From assembly GCF_015767675.1 (NCBI RefSeq), contig NZ_CP065218.1, positions 620,001 to 684,000 on the forward strand: a stretch of DNA of 64,000 nucleotides, in the 5' to 3' direction. Below the pieces are notes generated by a model that searched no databases, was not told the origin of the DNA, and saw only the letters and a program-made list of their open reading frames with translations. Shown here piece after piece: positions 46,083 through 55,332 of the stretch. Position numbers and translations under genes: made by a program. Source of the DNA: Vibrio navarrensis. Its GTDB lineage: Bacteria; Pseudomonadota; Gammaproteobacteria; Enterobacterales; Vibrionaceae. Position 1 is the stretch's first letter, and each line of letters starts with the position of its first letter.

Positions 46083-46985
46083 ATGTCTGCTGCCAGTTTT
46101 TTTCGCTTACTCTGTCTTGCTGCCATTTGGGGCAGCTCTTTTCTCTTCATGCGTATCGCAGCGCACAGTTTTGGGCCTGCGTATCTGATTGAATTTCGAG
46201 TACTGTTCGCCGCACTGAGCCTGCTAGTGGTTGCTCTCTATTTGAAAAAGAATCTCGCGCCTTTGTTGCGCCATCCGAAACATTTTTTGATGATTGGCCT
46301 GTTTAATACCGCCTTGCCCTTTCTTTGTTTCGCTTACGCTGCGCAAACCCTTAACGCCTCGACATTGGCGGTGCTCAACTCCACGGCTGTCATTTGGGGG
46401 GTAATCATCAGTTACCTTTGGTACCGCACCCCAATCTCAGCCAAAGGGGTATTGGGTTTGCTGCTCGGCATTAGCGGCGTCGTCGTGTTAGTTGGCTGGG
46501 ATGCGCTGCAAATCGGTCAGCAAGCGATCTTACCAATTATCGCCGCCGTCTCTGCCGCGTTTTGCTACGGAATCGCCACCAATTACACCAAAAACGCCCC
46601 GCAAATTGCCGCGTTTGATAACGCGCACGGTAGTATGTGGATGGCGGTGCTATTGGTGCTTCCTCTGCTGCCGTTTGCACCAATGCGTGATATGCCGAGC
46701 TCCTTTGAGATGCTTTCGGTTACCGCCCTCGGTGTGTTGTGTACCGGTGTTGCCTATCTGATGTACTTTCGCCTGATTGCGGAAATCGGCCCTGCTTCTG
46801 CGTTGTCGGTGACATTTCTTATCCCTGCCTTTGGTATTTTTTGGGGCTATCTGGTGCTCGGCGAACCAATTGGTTTAAATACCGTGGCGGGAACCGTGTT
46901 AGTGCTGAGCGGCACTACGCTGGTCACCGGATTCTCACTCAAAGCCGCGCTGAAACCACCAACCCCCAAAGCAGGAGCCATGTAG
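46083..46985 (+). CDS. EamA/DMT-family permease
   Basis: A 300-residue protein with ten predicted helices in two EamA repeats (AIWGSSFLFMRIAAHSFGP … FLIPAFGIFWGYLVLGEP). It is a member of the drug/metabolite transporter superfamily; substrate unknown. I start it at the ATG at 46083, where the mature sequence begins with MSAASFF; an open frame continues to 45969 but has no ribosome site and a different character. Confidence 0.83.
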   Translation: MSAASFFRLLCLAAIWGSSFLFMRIAAHSFGPAYLIEFRVLFAALSLLVVALYLKKNLAPLLRHPKHFLMIGLFNTALPFLCFAYAAQTLNASTLAVLNSTAVIWGVIISYLWYRTPISAKGVLGLLLGISGVVVLVGWDALQIGQQAILPIIAAVSAAFCYGIATNYTKNAPQIAAFDNAHGSMWMAVLLVLPLLPFAPMRDMPSSFEMLSVTALGVLCTGVAYLMYFRLIAEIGPASALSVTFLIPAFGIFWGYLVLGEPIGLNTVAGTVLVLSGTTLVTGFSLKAALKPPTPKAGAM

Positions 46986-47071
46986 TTTATGTATGGATTT
47001 GTCAGTCAAGATTGCAATTGAACACTATTCAATTAAAATTATTGCCTCTTCATTTACGATGGCAATTTCTG

Positions 47072-47596
47072 ATGAATCGAATCCTTACCTACGCTGCCTT
47101 CACAATGTTTTTGTCGGCCTGTACAACCATGAGCCCAGACGAGTGCCGTGTCGCCAACTGGCAACAAATCGGCTATCGCGATGGGCAAAACGGTAGCGAC
47201 CCCAGCATCATTCAGCGCTACAGCAAAGATTGCGCAGACGCGGGCGTTGCAGCAGACAGCGACCTGTGGCGCAAAGGCTTTAAGCAAGGCACGGTGCTCT
47301 ACTGTTCACCAGATAACGGTTACCGTGTCGGTAAACAGGGCCGGGAATACTACGGTGTTTGTGAGAGCGAACAATTTCTCAGTAACTACCAGTTGGGTCG
47401 GCAAGAGTATCTCGTTCAGCAGCGAATTGCGGAGATTGACCGACAAATTGACGACATCGATCGGCAACTGAGCAGTTTCAAAGAGTCCGATCAAGATAAA
47501 CAGAAACGCAACGTGCTGCAAAGCAAACGGCGCGATTTAGTTCGAGAACGCAGCTTACTATTATCGCCCTCTTACAACATCAATTTCTCTTTCTGA
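47072..47596 (+). CDS. DUF2799-type lipoprotein
   Basis: A 174-residue lipoprotein: signal peptide 1-16 with lipobox LSAC, then a DUF2799 domain (ANWQQIGYRDGQNGSD, FKQGTVLYCSPDNGYRVGKQG). A C-terminal coiled coil (about 115-160; IAEIDRQIDDIDRQLSSFKE) ends it. Envelope-associated; function unknown. The frame is open further upstream into the EamA gene, but the ATG at 47072 starts the signal peptide. Confidence 0.8.
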   Translation: MNRILTYAAFTMFLSACTTMSPDECRVANWQQIGYRDGQNGSDPSIIQRYSKDCADAGVAADSDLWRKGFKQGTVLYCSPDNGYRVGKQGREYYGVCESEQFLSNYQLGRQEYLVQQRIAEIDRQIDDIDRQLSSFKESDQDKQKRNVLQSKRRDLVRERSLLLSPSYNINFSF

Positions 47597-47722
47597 ATCT
47601 TATCGGCCAAATGTGTGAAGATTTGGTGAATTTCTCTAATTTTTCGCATCAGGCCGTTGCAAAGCCCAGTTGATCTGGGCACTCTCAAACTTGCCGTAAC
47701 TGATTGTTCAGGAATAGAAATA

Positions 47723-48355
47723 GTGAATTTTATTAAACCGTTAACATACTTTTTATCGATGAGTTTAAGCGGATTTGCCGCCGCCGAGGTGACACTGACG
47801 GTACCTGACGAGGTGACTTTACTCGTCGCCAATGGGAAAACACCGAAACTCTCAGGCAGCCTCTTTGCCACCAGCAAAACCGCCACACTGCCCGATGGCG
47901 AGAATCAGATCGTATTCCGCTACGAACCGTTTTTTAGCCAAGGCAATGACCGCATCGGCGTTGAAAGTGACGTGATTGTGGCAAAGTTTACCGCCAATGG
48001 CAGCGAACTGAGTTTTGTTATGCCGAAATACCGCGATCATCGCGTTGCTGAAAGTGAGATCAAACAGCTCGACTGGCAGTTGATCGATGCCGATGGCCAA
48101 ACGGTAGAGAAAACGGAAGACAAGCTGATCAAGGAAGGGCTGCAAATTGGCCGTGATTTTCATCGTGAAGTGGAAGACTACAACCGCGCTGGCGGCATCG
48201 CCGCGATTGGTGCCCCACTCACCGTTGCCGCATTAAAGCCAGTGGTGGAAGGGCATCAAGCCTCAAGCGCCGCTGAAGAGATGCTGCATTTCTGGTATGA
48301 AAAAGCCGACGATGAAACCAAAGCACGCTTTAAGGCCTTTATTAATGAGCAGTGA
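47723..48355 (+). CDS. DUF2057 (YccT-type) exported protein
   Basis: A 210-residue protein with a signal peptide (about 1-20) followed by a DUF2057 domain (VTLTVPDEVTLLVANGKTP, GENQIVFRYEPFF). E. coli YccT, of this family, has been linked to curli and envelope traits; role here unproved. I start it at the GTG at 47723, because that gives a signal peptide, with CAGGA nine bases ahead; an ATG at 47657 lacks that. Confidence 0.8.
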   Translation: MNFIKPLTYFLSMSLSGFAAAEVTLTVPDEVTLLVANGKTPKLSGSLFATSKTATLPDGENQIVFRYEPFFSQGNDRIGVESDVIVAKFTANGSELSFVMPKYRDHRVAESEIKQLDWQLIDADGQTVEKTEDKLIKEGLQIGRDFHREVEDYNRAGGIAAIGAPLTVAALKPVVEGHQASSAAEEMLHFWYEKADDETKARFKAFINEQ

Positions 48356-48372
48356 TTGACTGCCACCCTGCT

Positions 48373-48407
48373 CAAGAGCGCTGATTTTATCAGGGCTCTT
48401 GTTTTTT
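48373..48407 (+). terminator. Terminator after the DUF2057 gene
   Basis: CAAGAGC, near CTGAT, pairs with ATCAG and GCTCTTG across 48373-48401, followed by TTTTTT. Convergent to the fpr gene; on the - strand the T run is absent. Confidence 0.8.
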
Positions 48408-48434
48408 CAAGCGACATCCACCTCGCAGGCTCAC

Positions 48435-49199
48435 TTACCAATAGCGCTCGTAGAGGATATGTCCACCTGTTTGCCGGCGATATTTTTCTAACCCCAAACT
48501 TTGCAACACCACCGTAGTCTCTTTAATCATCTCAGGATTGCCGCACAACATGGCAAAACTGCGTTCAGCGCTGAGAGTACACTGCAAATGGTCAAACAAC
48601 GCTCCCGATTGCAATAAGTCAGGGATGCGCCCTTTCAGCGCGCCAGCACTTGACTCTCGCGAGACCACGGGCACGTATCTGAGGCGTCCTTGGTAGAGCT
48701 CAGCAAGCTGTTCTATCAGGTAGCGATAAACGAGATCTTTCTCGTAGCGAACCGCATGCAACAGCACAATCTGGTCGCAGCGAGGTGGCTGAGTGATGTC
48801 GTCAAGCAAAGAGAGAAAAGGTCCGATGCCCGTGCCGGTGGCAAACAACCAGAGATCTTGAGTTGATTTAGGAATCGTTTCTGCCGTGAGATCGCCGTGC
48901 GCGGTTTGCCCAACGTAGATCTCATCGCCGGGTTTTAACGCTTGCAGCTTCGGCGTCAATTGCCCTTCTGGGTTAGCGACAATGAGAAATTCCAACCAGT
49001 CACTATTGACCGAGGGTGCATTCACCAAAGAGTAAGCACGACTGAGCGCTTTACCATTTTCCCCTGGCAACGCCAGTTTCGTAAATTGTCCTGCTTTGAA
49101 ATCGAGATTGGCCCCGTTGATACGCAGACTAAATAACTCATCCGTCCAATCTGTACGCTTGCCCACAACCGCTCGATTAAAACCCGCCAGTTCTGTCAT
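48435..49199 (-). CDS. fpr: Ferredoxin-NADP+ reductase
   Basis: A 254-residue FAD enzyme. FAD motif SRAYSLVNAP (RxYS), NADP-binding GTGIGPFLSLL, and the C-terminal segment ending GGHILYERYW match bacterial Fpr. It moves electrons between NADPH and ferredoxin or flavodoxin. I place the start at the ATG at 49199, with GGAG about nine bases ahead; an in-frame ATG at 49223 exists. The sox-box-driven gene is far away, so no link is claimed. Confidence 0.88.
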   Translation of the reverse strand: MTELAGFNRAVVGKRTDWTDELFSLRINGANLDFKAGQFTKLALPGENGKALSRAYSLVNAPSVNSDWLEFLIVANPEGQLTPKLQALKPGDEIYVGQTAHGDLTAETIPKSTQDLWLFATGTGIGPFLSLLDDITQPPRCDQIVLLHAVRYEKDLVYRYLIEQLAELYQGRLRYVPVVSRESSAGALKGRIPDLLQSGALFDHLQCTLSAERSFAMLCGNPEMIKETTVVLQSLGLEKYRRQTGGHILYERYW

Positions 49200-49394
49200 C
49201 GCTACTTCTCCTTGCGCACACATTTAAGCAAAAGGTACGTTGCTCTCGCGTCTTAGTAAAGCTTACACCTTACCAATTTCAACACAAAACATCTTTTATT
49301 TTTACATTCTGTTAATCTAATCATTACATAATTGTCACATACAATTTAGAATAAAAACTCGAAATGGTAAGACGAATCACGAAAAGGAGCGCCA

Positions 49395-49829
49395 ATGCAT
49401 TCACTATTAGAAGAGTTTCCGGTTATCACCGAGATTAAGGTCGCGTGGGGAGAAATGGACGCGCTACAGCACGTCAACAATGTTGTCTACTTCCGCTACT
49501 TTGAAACAGCGCGTTTAGAGTATTTTGCGCAAATCAACCTGATGGATGAACTGAAAAAGACGCAGATTGGCCCCGTATTAAGTGACACTCAATGCCGTTA
49601 TCGCATTCCAGTGACCTACCCCGACACCTTGCTCATCGGCTCCAGAGTGACGCAGGTGGGTGAAGATCGCTTTACCATGGAATATCAGGTCGTGAGTAAA
49701 AACATGGGCAAGGTCACCACCATAGGCATTGCTACTGTGGTGATGTTCGATTTTAAAAATCAGTGCAAAGCGCCACTATCAGAACGCTTAAGAGATGCGA
49801 TGCTCACCTTGCAGCCCACGCTTAGCTAA
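49395..49829 (+). CDS. Acyl-CoA thioesterase (YbgC/4HBT type)
   Basis: A 144-residue hot-dog fold enzyme with WGEMDALQHVNNVVYFRYFETARLEYF, the typical 4HBT motif with catalytic Asp (D in EMDALQHVNN). It hydrolyses acyl-CoA thioesters; chain-length preference unknown. AAAAGGAG precedes it. The terminator GCCTCAG/CTGAGGC follows. Confidence 0.87.
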   Translation: MHSLLEEFPVITEIKVAWGEMDALQHVNNVVYFRYFETARLEYFAQINLMDELKKTQIGPVLSDTQCRYRIPVTYPDTLLIGSRVTQVGEDRFTMEYQVVSKNMGKVTTIGIATVVMFDFKNQCKAPLSERLRDAMLTLQPTLS

Positions 49830-49840
49830 TGTTCGTACCA

Positions 49841-49866
49841 GCCTCAGCTCTATGACTGAGGCGTTT
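49841..49866 (+). terminator. Terminator after the thioesterase gene
   Basis: GCCTCAG (49841-49847), loop CTCTATGA, CTGAGGC (49856-49862), then GTTTT. Confidence 0.75.
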
Positions 49867-49917
49867 TGCTGATAAATCGGCTATAGTCGGGCAAAATTAT
49901 CTCTCACGACCCCTCCG

Positions 49918-50877
49918 ATGAAAGCACTGAACGATCTGAACATTTTCGTGGAAACCGCTCGTCAGGGCAGTTTTTCAAAAGCGGCCAACAGCCTTGATCT
50001 CACTCCTGCCGCGGTGAGCGCTGCAATTAAACGCCTTGAAGAGCAGATCCATTTCCCGCTGTTTGTACGCTCGACGCGCAGCTTACGTCTTACGGGGGAT
50101 GGCACGCTTTTCCTGCAAAAAACCAGTGCGGCACTCAACTTGATTGAAGAGGGTTTAAATGAGATCAACTGCGCTCGGGGCGAATTAGCCGGGCAGCTTT
50201 ATGTCAGCGCCCCTTCCGATTTTGGCCGCAACATGCTCTTGGAGTGGATTGATGAGTTTATCGAACTGCACCCACGGGTAGCCGTTAAACTCGACCTGTC
50301 AGACAGCCTTACCGACATGTATAGCCAGCCCGTCGATGTCGCAATTCGCTACGGCGAACCAGCCGATTCGAGCTTAATTGCTATTCCGCTGTGCAAGTCC
50401 AATGAGCGCATTTTGTGCGCGTCACCGGAGTACGTCGGCTCTCATGCGCCGCTTCGCGAGCCTAGCGACCTGCTTCAGCACAACTGCTTGTGCTACATGC
50501 TCTCTGGTTCGCTGCACAACAAATGGCAGTTGCATCGTCAAGGTGAAACGGAAAGTGTGGTCGTCAGCGGCAATCCAACCACCAATGACGGCGAAGTAGC
50601 ACATCGCCAAGCATTAAAAGGCAAAGGCGTCGCGTATAAATCACTGATGGATATTAGCCAAGATATTCTAAGCGGCCGATTGGTGCGCGTGTTGCCTGAA
50701 TGGGATGGCGGCGTGGTACCGATTTACATGATGTGTACCGATCGGCGGGCAATCACGCCACTTATCCGTACTTTCCAAGAATTTGTACAAAATAAGTGCT
50801 GCCAGCAACGTCAAGCGGTACTGGCAGCCATTGAGCAGCATTGTCAGCTAAACCACACAGAACTAAGCCACGAATGA
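49918..50877 (+). CDS. LysR-family transcriptional regulator
   Basis: A 319-residue regulator. The winged HTH spans 1-60 (IFVETARQGSFSKAANSLDLTPAAVSAAIKRLEEQI) and the effector-binding domain follows (about 90-300). Effector and targets are unknown; the convergent monooxygenase/nitroreductase pair is an obvious candidate, although it faces the opposite way. Stops overlap: the convergent monooxygenase ends 15 bases inside this gene. Confidence 0.87.
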   Translation: MKALNDLNIFVETARQGSFSKAANSLDLTPAAVSAAIKRLEEQIHFPLFVRSTRSLRLTGDGTLFLQKTSAALNLIEEGLNEINCARGELAGQLYVSAPSDFGRNMLLEWIDEFIELHPRVAVKLDLSDSLTDMYSQPVDVAIRYGEPADSSLIAIPLCKSNERILCASPEYVGSHAPLREPSDLLQHNCLCYMLSGSLHNKWQLHRQGETESVVVSGNPTTNDGEVAHRQALKGKGVAYKSLMDISQDILSGRLVRVLPEWDGGVVPIYMMCTDRRAITPLIRTFQEFVQNKCCQQRQAVLAAIEQHCQLNHTELSHE

Positions 50878-51153
50878 GAGCGGACGAAGGTGCAGGTATT
50901 CTAAAATATCGGCACTGTCCACTTGTTGCTTGAAGGCTTGAAAGTGGTCGCTGGCGACGTGTCTATCAAGACTTTGCTGCGAACACCAGATCTCTTGCAT
51001 CAAAAAAAGGCCTTCGATTTGGCTGTCGGCAAAAAGCTCATACTGGCAGCAGCCCTCTTCCTGACGCGTCGGTTCAAGCAGCGCTGTGAGTAAACCGCGA
51101 ACTTGTTCGATGTGCTCAGCGTGCGCTTTAATTTCCACTAATAGATGAATCAT
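50863..51153 (-). CDS. Antibiotic biosynthesis monooxygenase (ABM) domain protein
   Basis: A 96-residue ferredoxin-like fold protein of the ABM family (QYELFADSQIEGLFLMQEIW, then HVASDHFQAF). Such small proteins catalyse cofactor-free oxygenation of quinols or similar compounds. It follows the nitroreductase by three bases and likely shares its operon. Its end overlaps the convergent LysR gene. Confidence 0.82.
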   Translation of the reverse strand: MIHLLVEIKAHAEHIEQVRGLLTALLEPTRQEEGCCQYELFADSQIEGLFLMQEIWCSQQSLDRHVASDHFQAFKQQVDSADILEYLHLRPLSFVA

Positions 51154-51156
51154 GAT

Positions 51157-51810
51157 TCAGATCTCGGTAAAAACCGTTTCGGCTGGCCAGCGCGATTTCG
51201 GTAGTTTGGCATTAAAATCGGCTTCACTATGATAGCCCAGCGGCACAATCACTAAACTGGTCAGCCCTTTATCACGCAGACCAAACTCCTCATCGAGCAC
51301 TTTGGCATCAAAGCCTTCAATCGGCACCGCGTCAATCTCCATCGCAGACGCACCCAGCAGCAAAGTACCGACATTCAGATAGACTTGTTTCTCCATCCAG
51401 TGATGCGCATCTTTGAGATCAAAACGGTGCAAATTGACGAAAAAGGAGCGACCATTGTGCATGCCAGTTTTGCTCGCTTCATCAGCAAAACGTCCATCTT
51501 TATCTTCGTTTTCAAGGAGATCCAGTAGATAGTTTTCATCAATGCTGGTTTTGGCACAAAACACCACAACGTGTGATGCATCCAGCACTTTGCGCTCGTT
51601 AAAAGCAAAACCGCCTTGAGTCGCTTTGGCAATGCGCGCTTTGCCCTCGTCGCTGCTAGCGACGATAAAGTGCCAAGGCTGAGAGTTAACGCTCGAAGCA
51701 CTCATACGCAGTAGCTCTTTGATCTCTTCGACTTTCTCTGGCGCAATTTTTCGGCTGGCATCAAATGCTTTGGTGGAATAACGGGATTTGGCGGCGTGAA
51801 CAATACTCAT
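51157..51810 (-). CDS. nfsB: Oxygen-insensitive NAD(P)H nitroreductase, NfsB type
   Basis: A 217-residue FMN enzyme, same length as E. coli NfsB. Motifs include [21 protein letters not shown] and the tail SRWP. It reduces nitroaromatics and quinones with NAD(P)H as a dimer with FMN. It forms an operon with the ABM monooxygenase. Ribosome site TTGGAGA. Confidence 0.88.
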   Translation of the reverse strand: MSIVHAAKSRYSTKAFDASRKIAPEKVEEIKELLRMSASSVNSQPWHFIVASSDEGKARIAKATQGGFAFNERKVLDASHVVVFCAKTSIDENYLLDLLENEDKDGRFADEASKTGMHNGRSFFVNLHRFDLKDAHHWMEKQVYLNVGTLLLGASAMEIDAVPIEGFDAKVLDEEFGLRDKGLTSLVIVPLGYHSEADFNAKLPKSRWPAETVFTEI

Positions 51811-52022
51811 ATTTTCTCCAATTAGTGGACCCGTGGTCCTTCATGTCGTTTGTGTGGCTAATCTAACCGACTGAACCCATTTGAAAAACCGCCAGTGATT
51901 AACTTCTTTTTCAAATTTTTTTTGAAAATAGTACTCCCACTATTCTACATCCGTCGGATTTAAGACAAACGCGGCAAGACCCGTTAAACTGCGTCCGCTA
52001 AACCCAGAACAAGGAAAGAAAA

Positions 52023-53324
52023 ATGCATCACGCACTGACGTTTCACCACGAAGGACTGACGTTCACCCCGCACTATTTTAACGTACCATTGGATTATGCA
52101 GACCAAAGCAAAGGCGAGATTGAGATTTTTGCCCGCGCCGTGCGCCGCACTGGTGATGAGGAAAAGCCTTGGCTCGTTTACTTTCAAGGTGGACCGGGCT
52201 TTGCGGCGGGAAGGCCAACAGGCAACAGCGGATGGCTCAAGCGTGCATTGCAACAGTATCGCGTACTACTTTTAGACCAACGTGGCACGGGCAACAGCAG
52301 CGTGATCAGCCATCAGACCTTAGCCGAGCTCAGCGCGCAGCAACAGGCCGATTATCTGCAACATTTTCGCGCCGATAACATAGTGCGCGATGCCGAGTTT
52401 ATTCGCCGTGAGTTAGGCATCGAAAAGTGGGCCATTTTAGGCCAGAGTTTTGGTGGTTTTTGTTCCCTCACGTACCTATCACTGTTCCCAGACAGTCTAC
52501 TGCGCAGCTACATCACTGGTGGAGTGCCATCGATTTCGCGCCACCCCGATGATGTCTATCAGGCGACGTTTAAGCGCACCATGGACAAAAACCGCGCCTT
52601 CTTCGAACAATTTCCGCAAGCGCAAACTCTCTGCCAGCAAATCGCCGACCATCTGCTGACACATAACGAATATTTGCCCAACGGCCAGCGTTTTACCGTC
52701 GAGCAGTTCCAGCAAACGGGCATTCACTTTGGCATGAGTGACACCTTCCTTGCGACCTACTATTTGCTGGAAAATGCCTTTATCAACCTGAACGGCAAAG
52801 CGGCGCTACGCTATGAGTTTTTGCAGCAGATGCTGGAACAACAGTCGTTTAACACCAACCCAATCTACGCCATTTTACATGAGTCGATTTACTGTCAGGG
52901 TTTTGCGTCAAACTGGAGCGCGCACCGCGTGCGCCAAGCGCAGCAAGTGTTTGACTATCAGCCGGGCCAAGCGTTTTACTTCACAGGGGAAATGGTCTTC
53001 CCTTGGATGTTTGATCAATACATCAATCTTAAACCACTTCAGCAAGCGGCCGAGCTCCTCGCACAAAAAGCCGATTGGGACGACTTGTATGATGCCGAAC
53101 AGCTCAAGCGTAACAGCGTGCCGGTAAGCTGCGCGGTATACGCCGATGATATGTTTGTGGAGATGGATTTCAGCCGTGAAACTTTAGCGCTGATGCCCAA
53201 CGCCAAAGCGTGGATCACCAACGAGTATGAACACAACGGCTTACGTGCCGACGGTGAACGCATCCTCGATCGCTTAATCGCCATGGGCGAGCAGATCGCG
53301 GCCAATCAGAGCGTGTCTCGCTAA
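52023..53324 (+). CDS. Prolyl aminopeptidase (S33, alpha/beta hydrolase)
   Basis: A 433-residue cytoplasmic peptidase. The N-terminal motif YFQGGPGF, the nucleophile GQSFGGF (Ser) and LLDQRGTGNS match proline iminopeptidases of the longer class (about 430). It removes N-terminal proline from peptides. A catalytic Asp/His pair is expected near the C-terminus (NEYEHNGLRADG contains a candidate His). AAGGAAAG ribosome site. Confidence 0.87.
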   Translation: MHHALTFHHEGLTFTPHYFNVPLDYADQSKGEIEIFARAVRRTGDEEKPWLVYFQGGPGFAAGRPTGNSGWLKRALQQYRVLLLDQRGTGNSSVISHQTLAELSAQQQADYLQHFRADNIVRDAEFIRRELGIEKWAILGQSFGGFCSLTYLSLFPDSLLRSYITGGVPSISRHPDDVYQATFKRTMDKNRAFFEQFPQAQTLCQQIADHLLTHNEYLPNGQRFTVEQFQQTGIHFGMSDTFLATYYLLENAFINLNGKAALRYEFLQQMLEQQSFNTNPIYAILHESIYCQGFASNWSAHRVRQAQQVFDYQPGQAFYFTGEMVFPWMFDQYINLKPLQQAAELLAQKADWDDLYDAEQLKRNSVPVSCAVYADDMFVEMDFSRETLALMPNAKAWITNEYEHNGLRADGERILDRLIAMGEQIAANQSVSR

Positions 53325-53353
53325 GCGCCGCTCTCATCCGTGAGTTAGCAAAA

Positions 53354-53387
53354 ACAGCAACCGCGCGATCGTGCCCGGTTGCTGTTG
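53354..53387. terminator. Terminator between convergent peptidase and tnaA
   Basis: AACAGCAACCG (53354-53364), loop of 12, CGGTTGCTGTT (53377-53387). On the - strand the stem is followed by TTT, so it serves tnaA; the + strand downstream is CTTATCTTTT, so it may also serve the peptidase gene. Confidence 0.7.
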
Positions 53388-53412
53388 CTTATCTTTTCTC
53401 AACGTTAAGGCT

Positions 53413-54831
53413 TTATTTCACCTCTTTAAAGCGCGCAGTGAAATGTCGCAGTACGGGCGGCTCGTAAGTAAATTCCAGCCCTTTGACGTTCGCCGCGTTG
53501 GCTTTGACCTTTTCAAACGCTTCGATAATAAAATCCATGTGCGTTTGCGTATAGGTCGCGCGGGGAATGGTAAGTCGCAGCAGCTCCGCTGGGGAGGCAA
53601 GCTGCTTGCCTGTTGCCGGGTCACGCCCTAGCAGCAAAGAGCCAATTTCCACCGCGCGAATCCCCGCAACTTTGTAAAGCTCACACGCCAGCGCATGCGC
53701 CGGGAACTGCTCCGCCGGAATATGGGGCAGCAATTTTCCAGCATCAACAAACGCCGCATGACCGCCTGCTTGCTGGCAAACGATACCCAGTGCTTCTAAC
53801 CCATCGACTAAATATTGCACTTGGCTGATGCGATAGGCGAGCCACTCTTGGCGCATGCCGTCATACAGGCCAACCGCTAAACGTTCCATCGCGCCGCCTT
53901 CCAAACCGCCATAGGTTGGAAAACCCTCTTGCACCACACACAAAGTGCGACATTCGTTGTACACATCCAGCATGCGATCGTCTTTAAAACAGAGCAAACC
54001 ACCCATCTGTACCATGGCGTCTTTTTTCGCTGACATCGCCAATCCATCGGCGTAGCGGTAGGCTTCTAAGGTGATTTCGGCAATGCTTTTTTCCTGATAA
54101 CCCGGCTCGCGCTGCTGAATAAAATAGGCGTTTTCCGCAAAACGCGCTGAGTCCATAATCACCGGAATGTCGTAGCGCTGCGCGATTTCATACACCGCTT
54201 TCAAGTTGGCGATCGATACAGGCTGTCCGCCCGCCGAATTGCAGGTGATGGTGCTGACAATATAAGGAACATTGGCAGGCCCGGCTTCAAGGATGGCGTG
54301 TTCAAGCTTTTCTAAATCAAAGTTGCCCTTAAAATCGGCGGTCACCGAAGTGTCAAACGCCTCTTCGGTGTAGACGTTTTTCGCCACGCAGCAGTTGATT
54401 TGCGTATGCCCTTGCGTGGTGTCGAAAAAATAGTTGGATAGCGCGACCATTTTACTGCGATCTAACCCTTTCTCCTGTTCGCGTTTTTTAATCAGCACCG
54501 GAATATAAATTTGCTCTGCGCCGCGACCTTGGTGCGTTGGGATGGTGTATTGATAGCCAAAAATATCTTGTACTGCATTTTTTAAGGCGTAGTAACTGCG
54601 GCTACCGCTGTACGCTTCATCACCACGCAGCATCGCCGCTTGCATGTCTTGCGTTACTGCGCCGGTACCACTGTCGGTCAACAGATCGATAAACACATCT
54701 TCGCTGTCGAGTAAAAACGGATTCATACCGGCATTGATAATCGCCTGTTGGCGATATTCTTCTGTGGTGCGTTTTACTGGCTCAATAACACGAATACGAA
54801 ATGGTTCTGGAAGATGTTTGAAATTGTTCAT
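53413..54831 (-). CDS. tnaA: Tryptophanase
   Basis: A 472-residue PLP enzyme that splits tryptophan to indole, pyruvate and ammonia. The PLP-binding Lys lies in [13 protein letters not shown] and the substrate/PLP segments [14 protein letters not shown] and [11 protein letters not shown] are present. Length equals that of the E. coli enzyme (471). A TnaC leader peptide lies 211 bases upstream, so it should be controlled by Trp-induced ribosome stalling and Rho. No tnaB permease follows downstream, unlike in E. coli. Confidence 0.95.
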   Translation of the reverse strand: MNNFKHLPEPFRIRVIEPVKRTTEEYRQQAIINAGMNPFLLDSEDVFIDLLTDSGTGAVTQDMQAAMLRGDEAYSGSRSYYALKNAVQDIFGYQYTIPTHQGRGAEQIYIPVLIKKREQEKGLDRSKMVALSNYFFDTTQGHTQINCCVAKNVYTEEAFDTSVTADFKGNFDLEKLEHAILEAGPANVPYIVSTITCNSAGGQPVSIANLKAVYEIAQRYDIPVIMDSARFAENAYFIQQREPGYQEKSIAEITLEAYRYADGLAMSAKKDAMVQMGGLLCFKDDRMLDVYNECRTLCVVQEGFPTYGGLEGGAMERLAVGLYDGMRQEWLAYRISQVQYLVDGLEALGIVCQQAGGHAAFVDAGKLLPHIPAEQFPAHALACELYKVAGIRAVEIGSLLLGRDPATGKQLASPAELLRLTIPRATYTQTHMDFIIEAFEKVKANAANVKGLEFTYEPPVLRHFTARFKEVK

Positions 54832-55042
54832 TATTATTACCTTTCTTGCAGGTAATCAGATCCCGCCCGAATAGAGACTCAGAATATTCAGGATAAATAT
54901 ATTTAAAGCGTACTTTTTCGCACGCTACGGAAATAACCGTTCGCATGTGAATGAGTAAGCAGATTGTGGGATTCTGATTAATTAACTGTTTATTATTAAT
55001 TTAAAATCAGACAGATAGTGGAATACCCACCAATAGAAGAGA

Positions 55043-55114
55043 CTATGCAGGAAAGAAGAAAGCGATTTTGTAATCTTTAGTAAACCAATAGCTTGAGTAG
55101 TTGTGCATATCCAT
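55043..55114 (-). CDS. tnaC: TnaC leader peptide
   Basis: A 23-residue frame (ATG at 55114, TAG at 55043) ends WFTKDYKIAFFFPA. Aligned with E. coli TnaC (WFNIDNKIVDHRP) it keeps Trp, Phe, Asp, Lys, Ile and the final Pro at identical spacing (W, W+1, W+4, W+6, W+7, W+12), here with one extra Ala after the Pro. In E. coli this peptide stalls the ribosome at Pro when tryptophan is bound, which blocks Rho and lets tnaA be transcribed. Distance to tnaA is 211 bases, close to the E. coli leader. Confidence 0.92.
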   Translation of the reverse strand: MDMHNYSSYWFTKDYKIAFFFPA

Positions 55115-55124
55115 ATCACCACCA

Positions 55125-55192
55125 TTTGAAATCGGATTGTTTCAAATTTGTCATATGAATATCAATATAATCAATATTAGTGAATTTCACTA
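55125..55192. other. Two inverted repeats upstream of tnaC
   Basis: TTTGAAA (55125-55131) and TTTCAAA (55140-55146) form an inverted repeat with an 8-base loop just upstream of the tnaC start. A 7-1-7 palindrome TAGTGAATTTCACTA lies at 55178-55192. Either could be a regulator-binding site; a CRP site would need a different spacing. The rest of 55193 to 55332 is AT-rich, plus a hairpin-like GC stretch near 55299-55320. Nothing else is seen. Confidence 0.35.
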
Positions 55193-55332
55193 TAGTTTAT
55201 TTTGCGATATTTACCTCGTTTTTAGAATTTATCACTCTATTATTTGTCAATATGCAGCAAGGACACGAGAATAATAGCGTGCTTTCAAAGGGATGTCGCC
55301 ACGACCCACAACGCCGTGGCGAGTTTTATCCT

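Noticed and set aside
55170-55195. CRP-like palindrome upstream of tnaC
   Set aside because: The half-sites GTGA and TCAC are three bases apart, not six, so it does not fit the CRP consensus.
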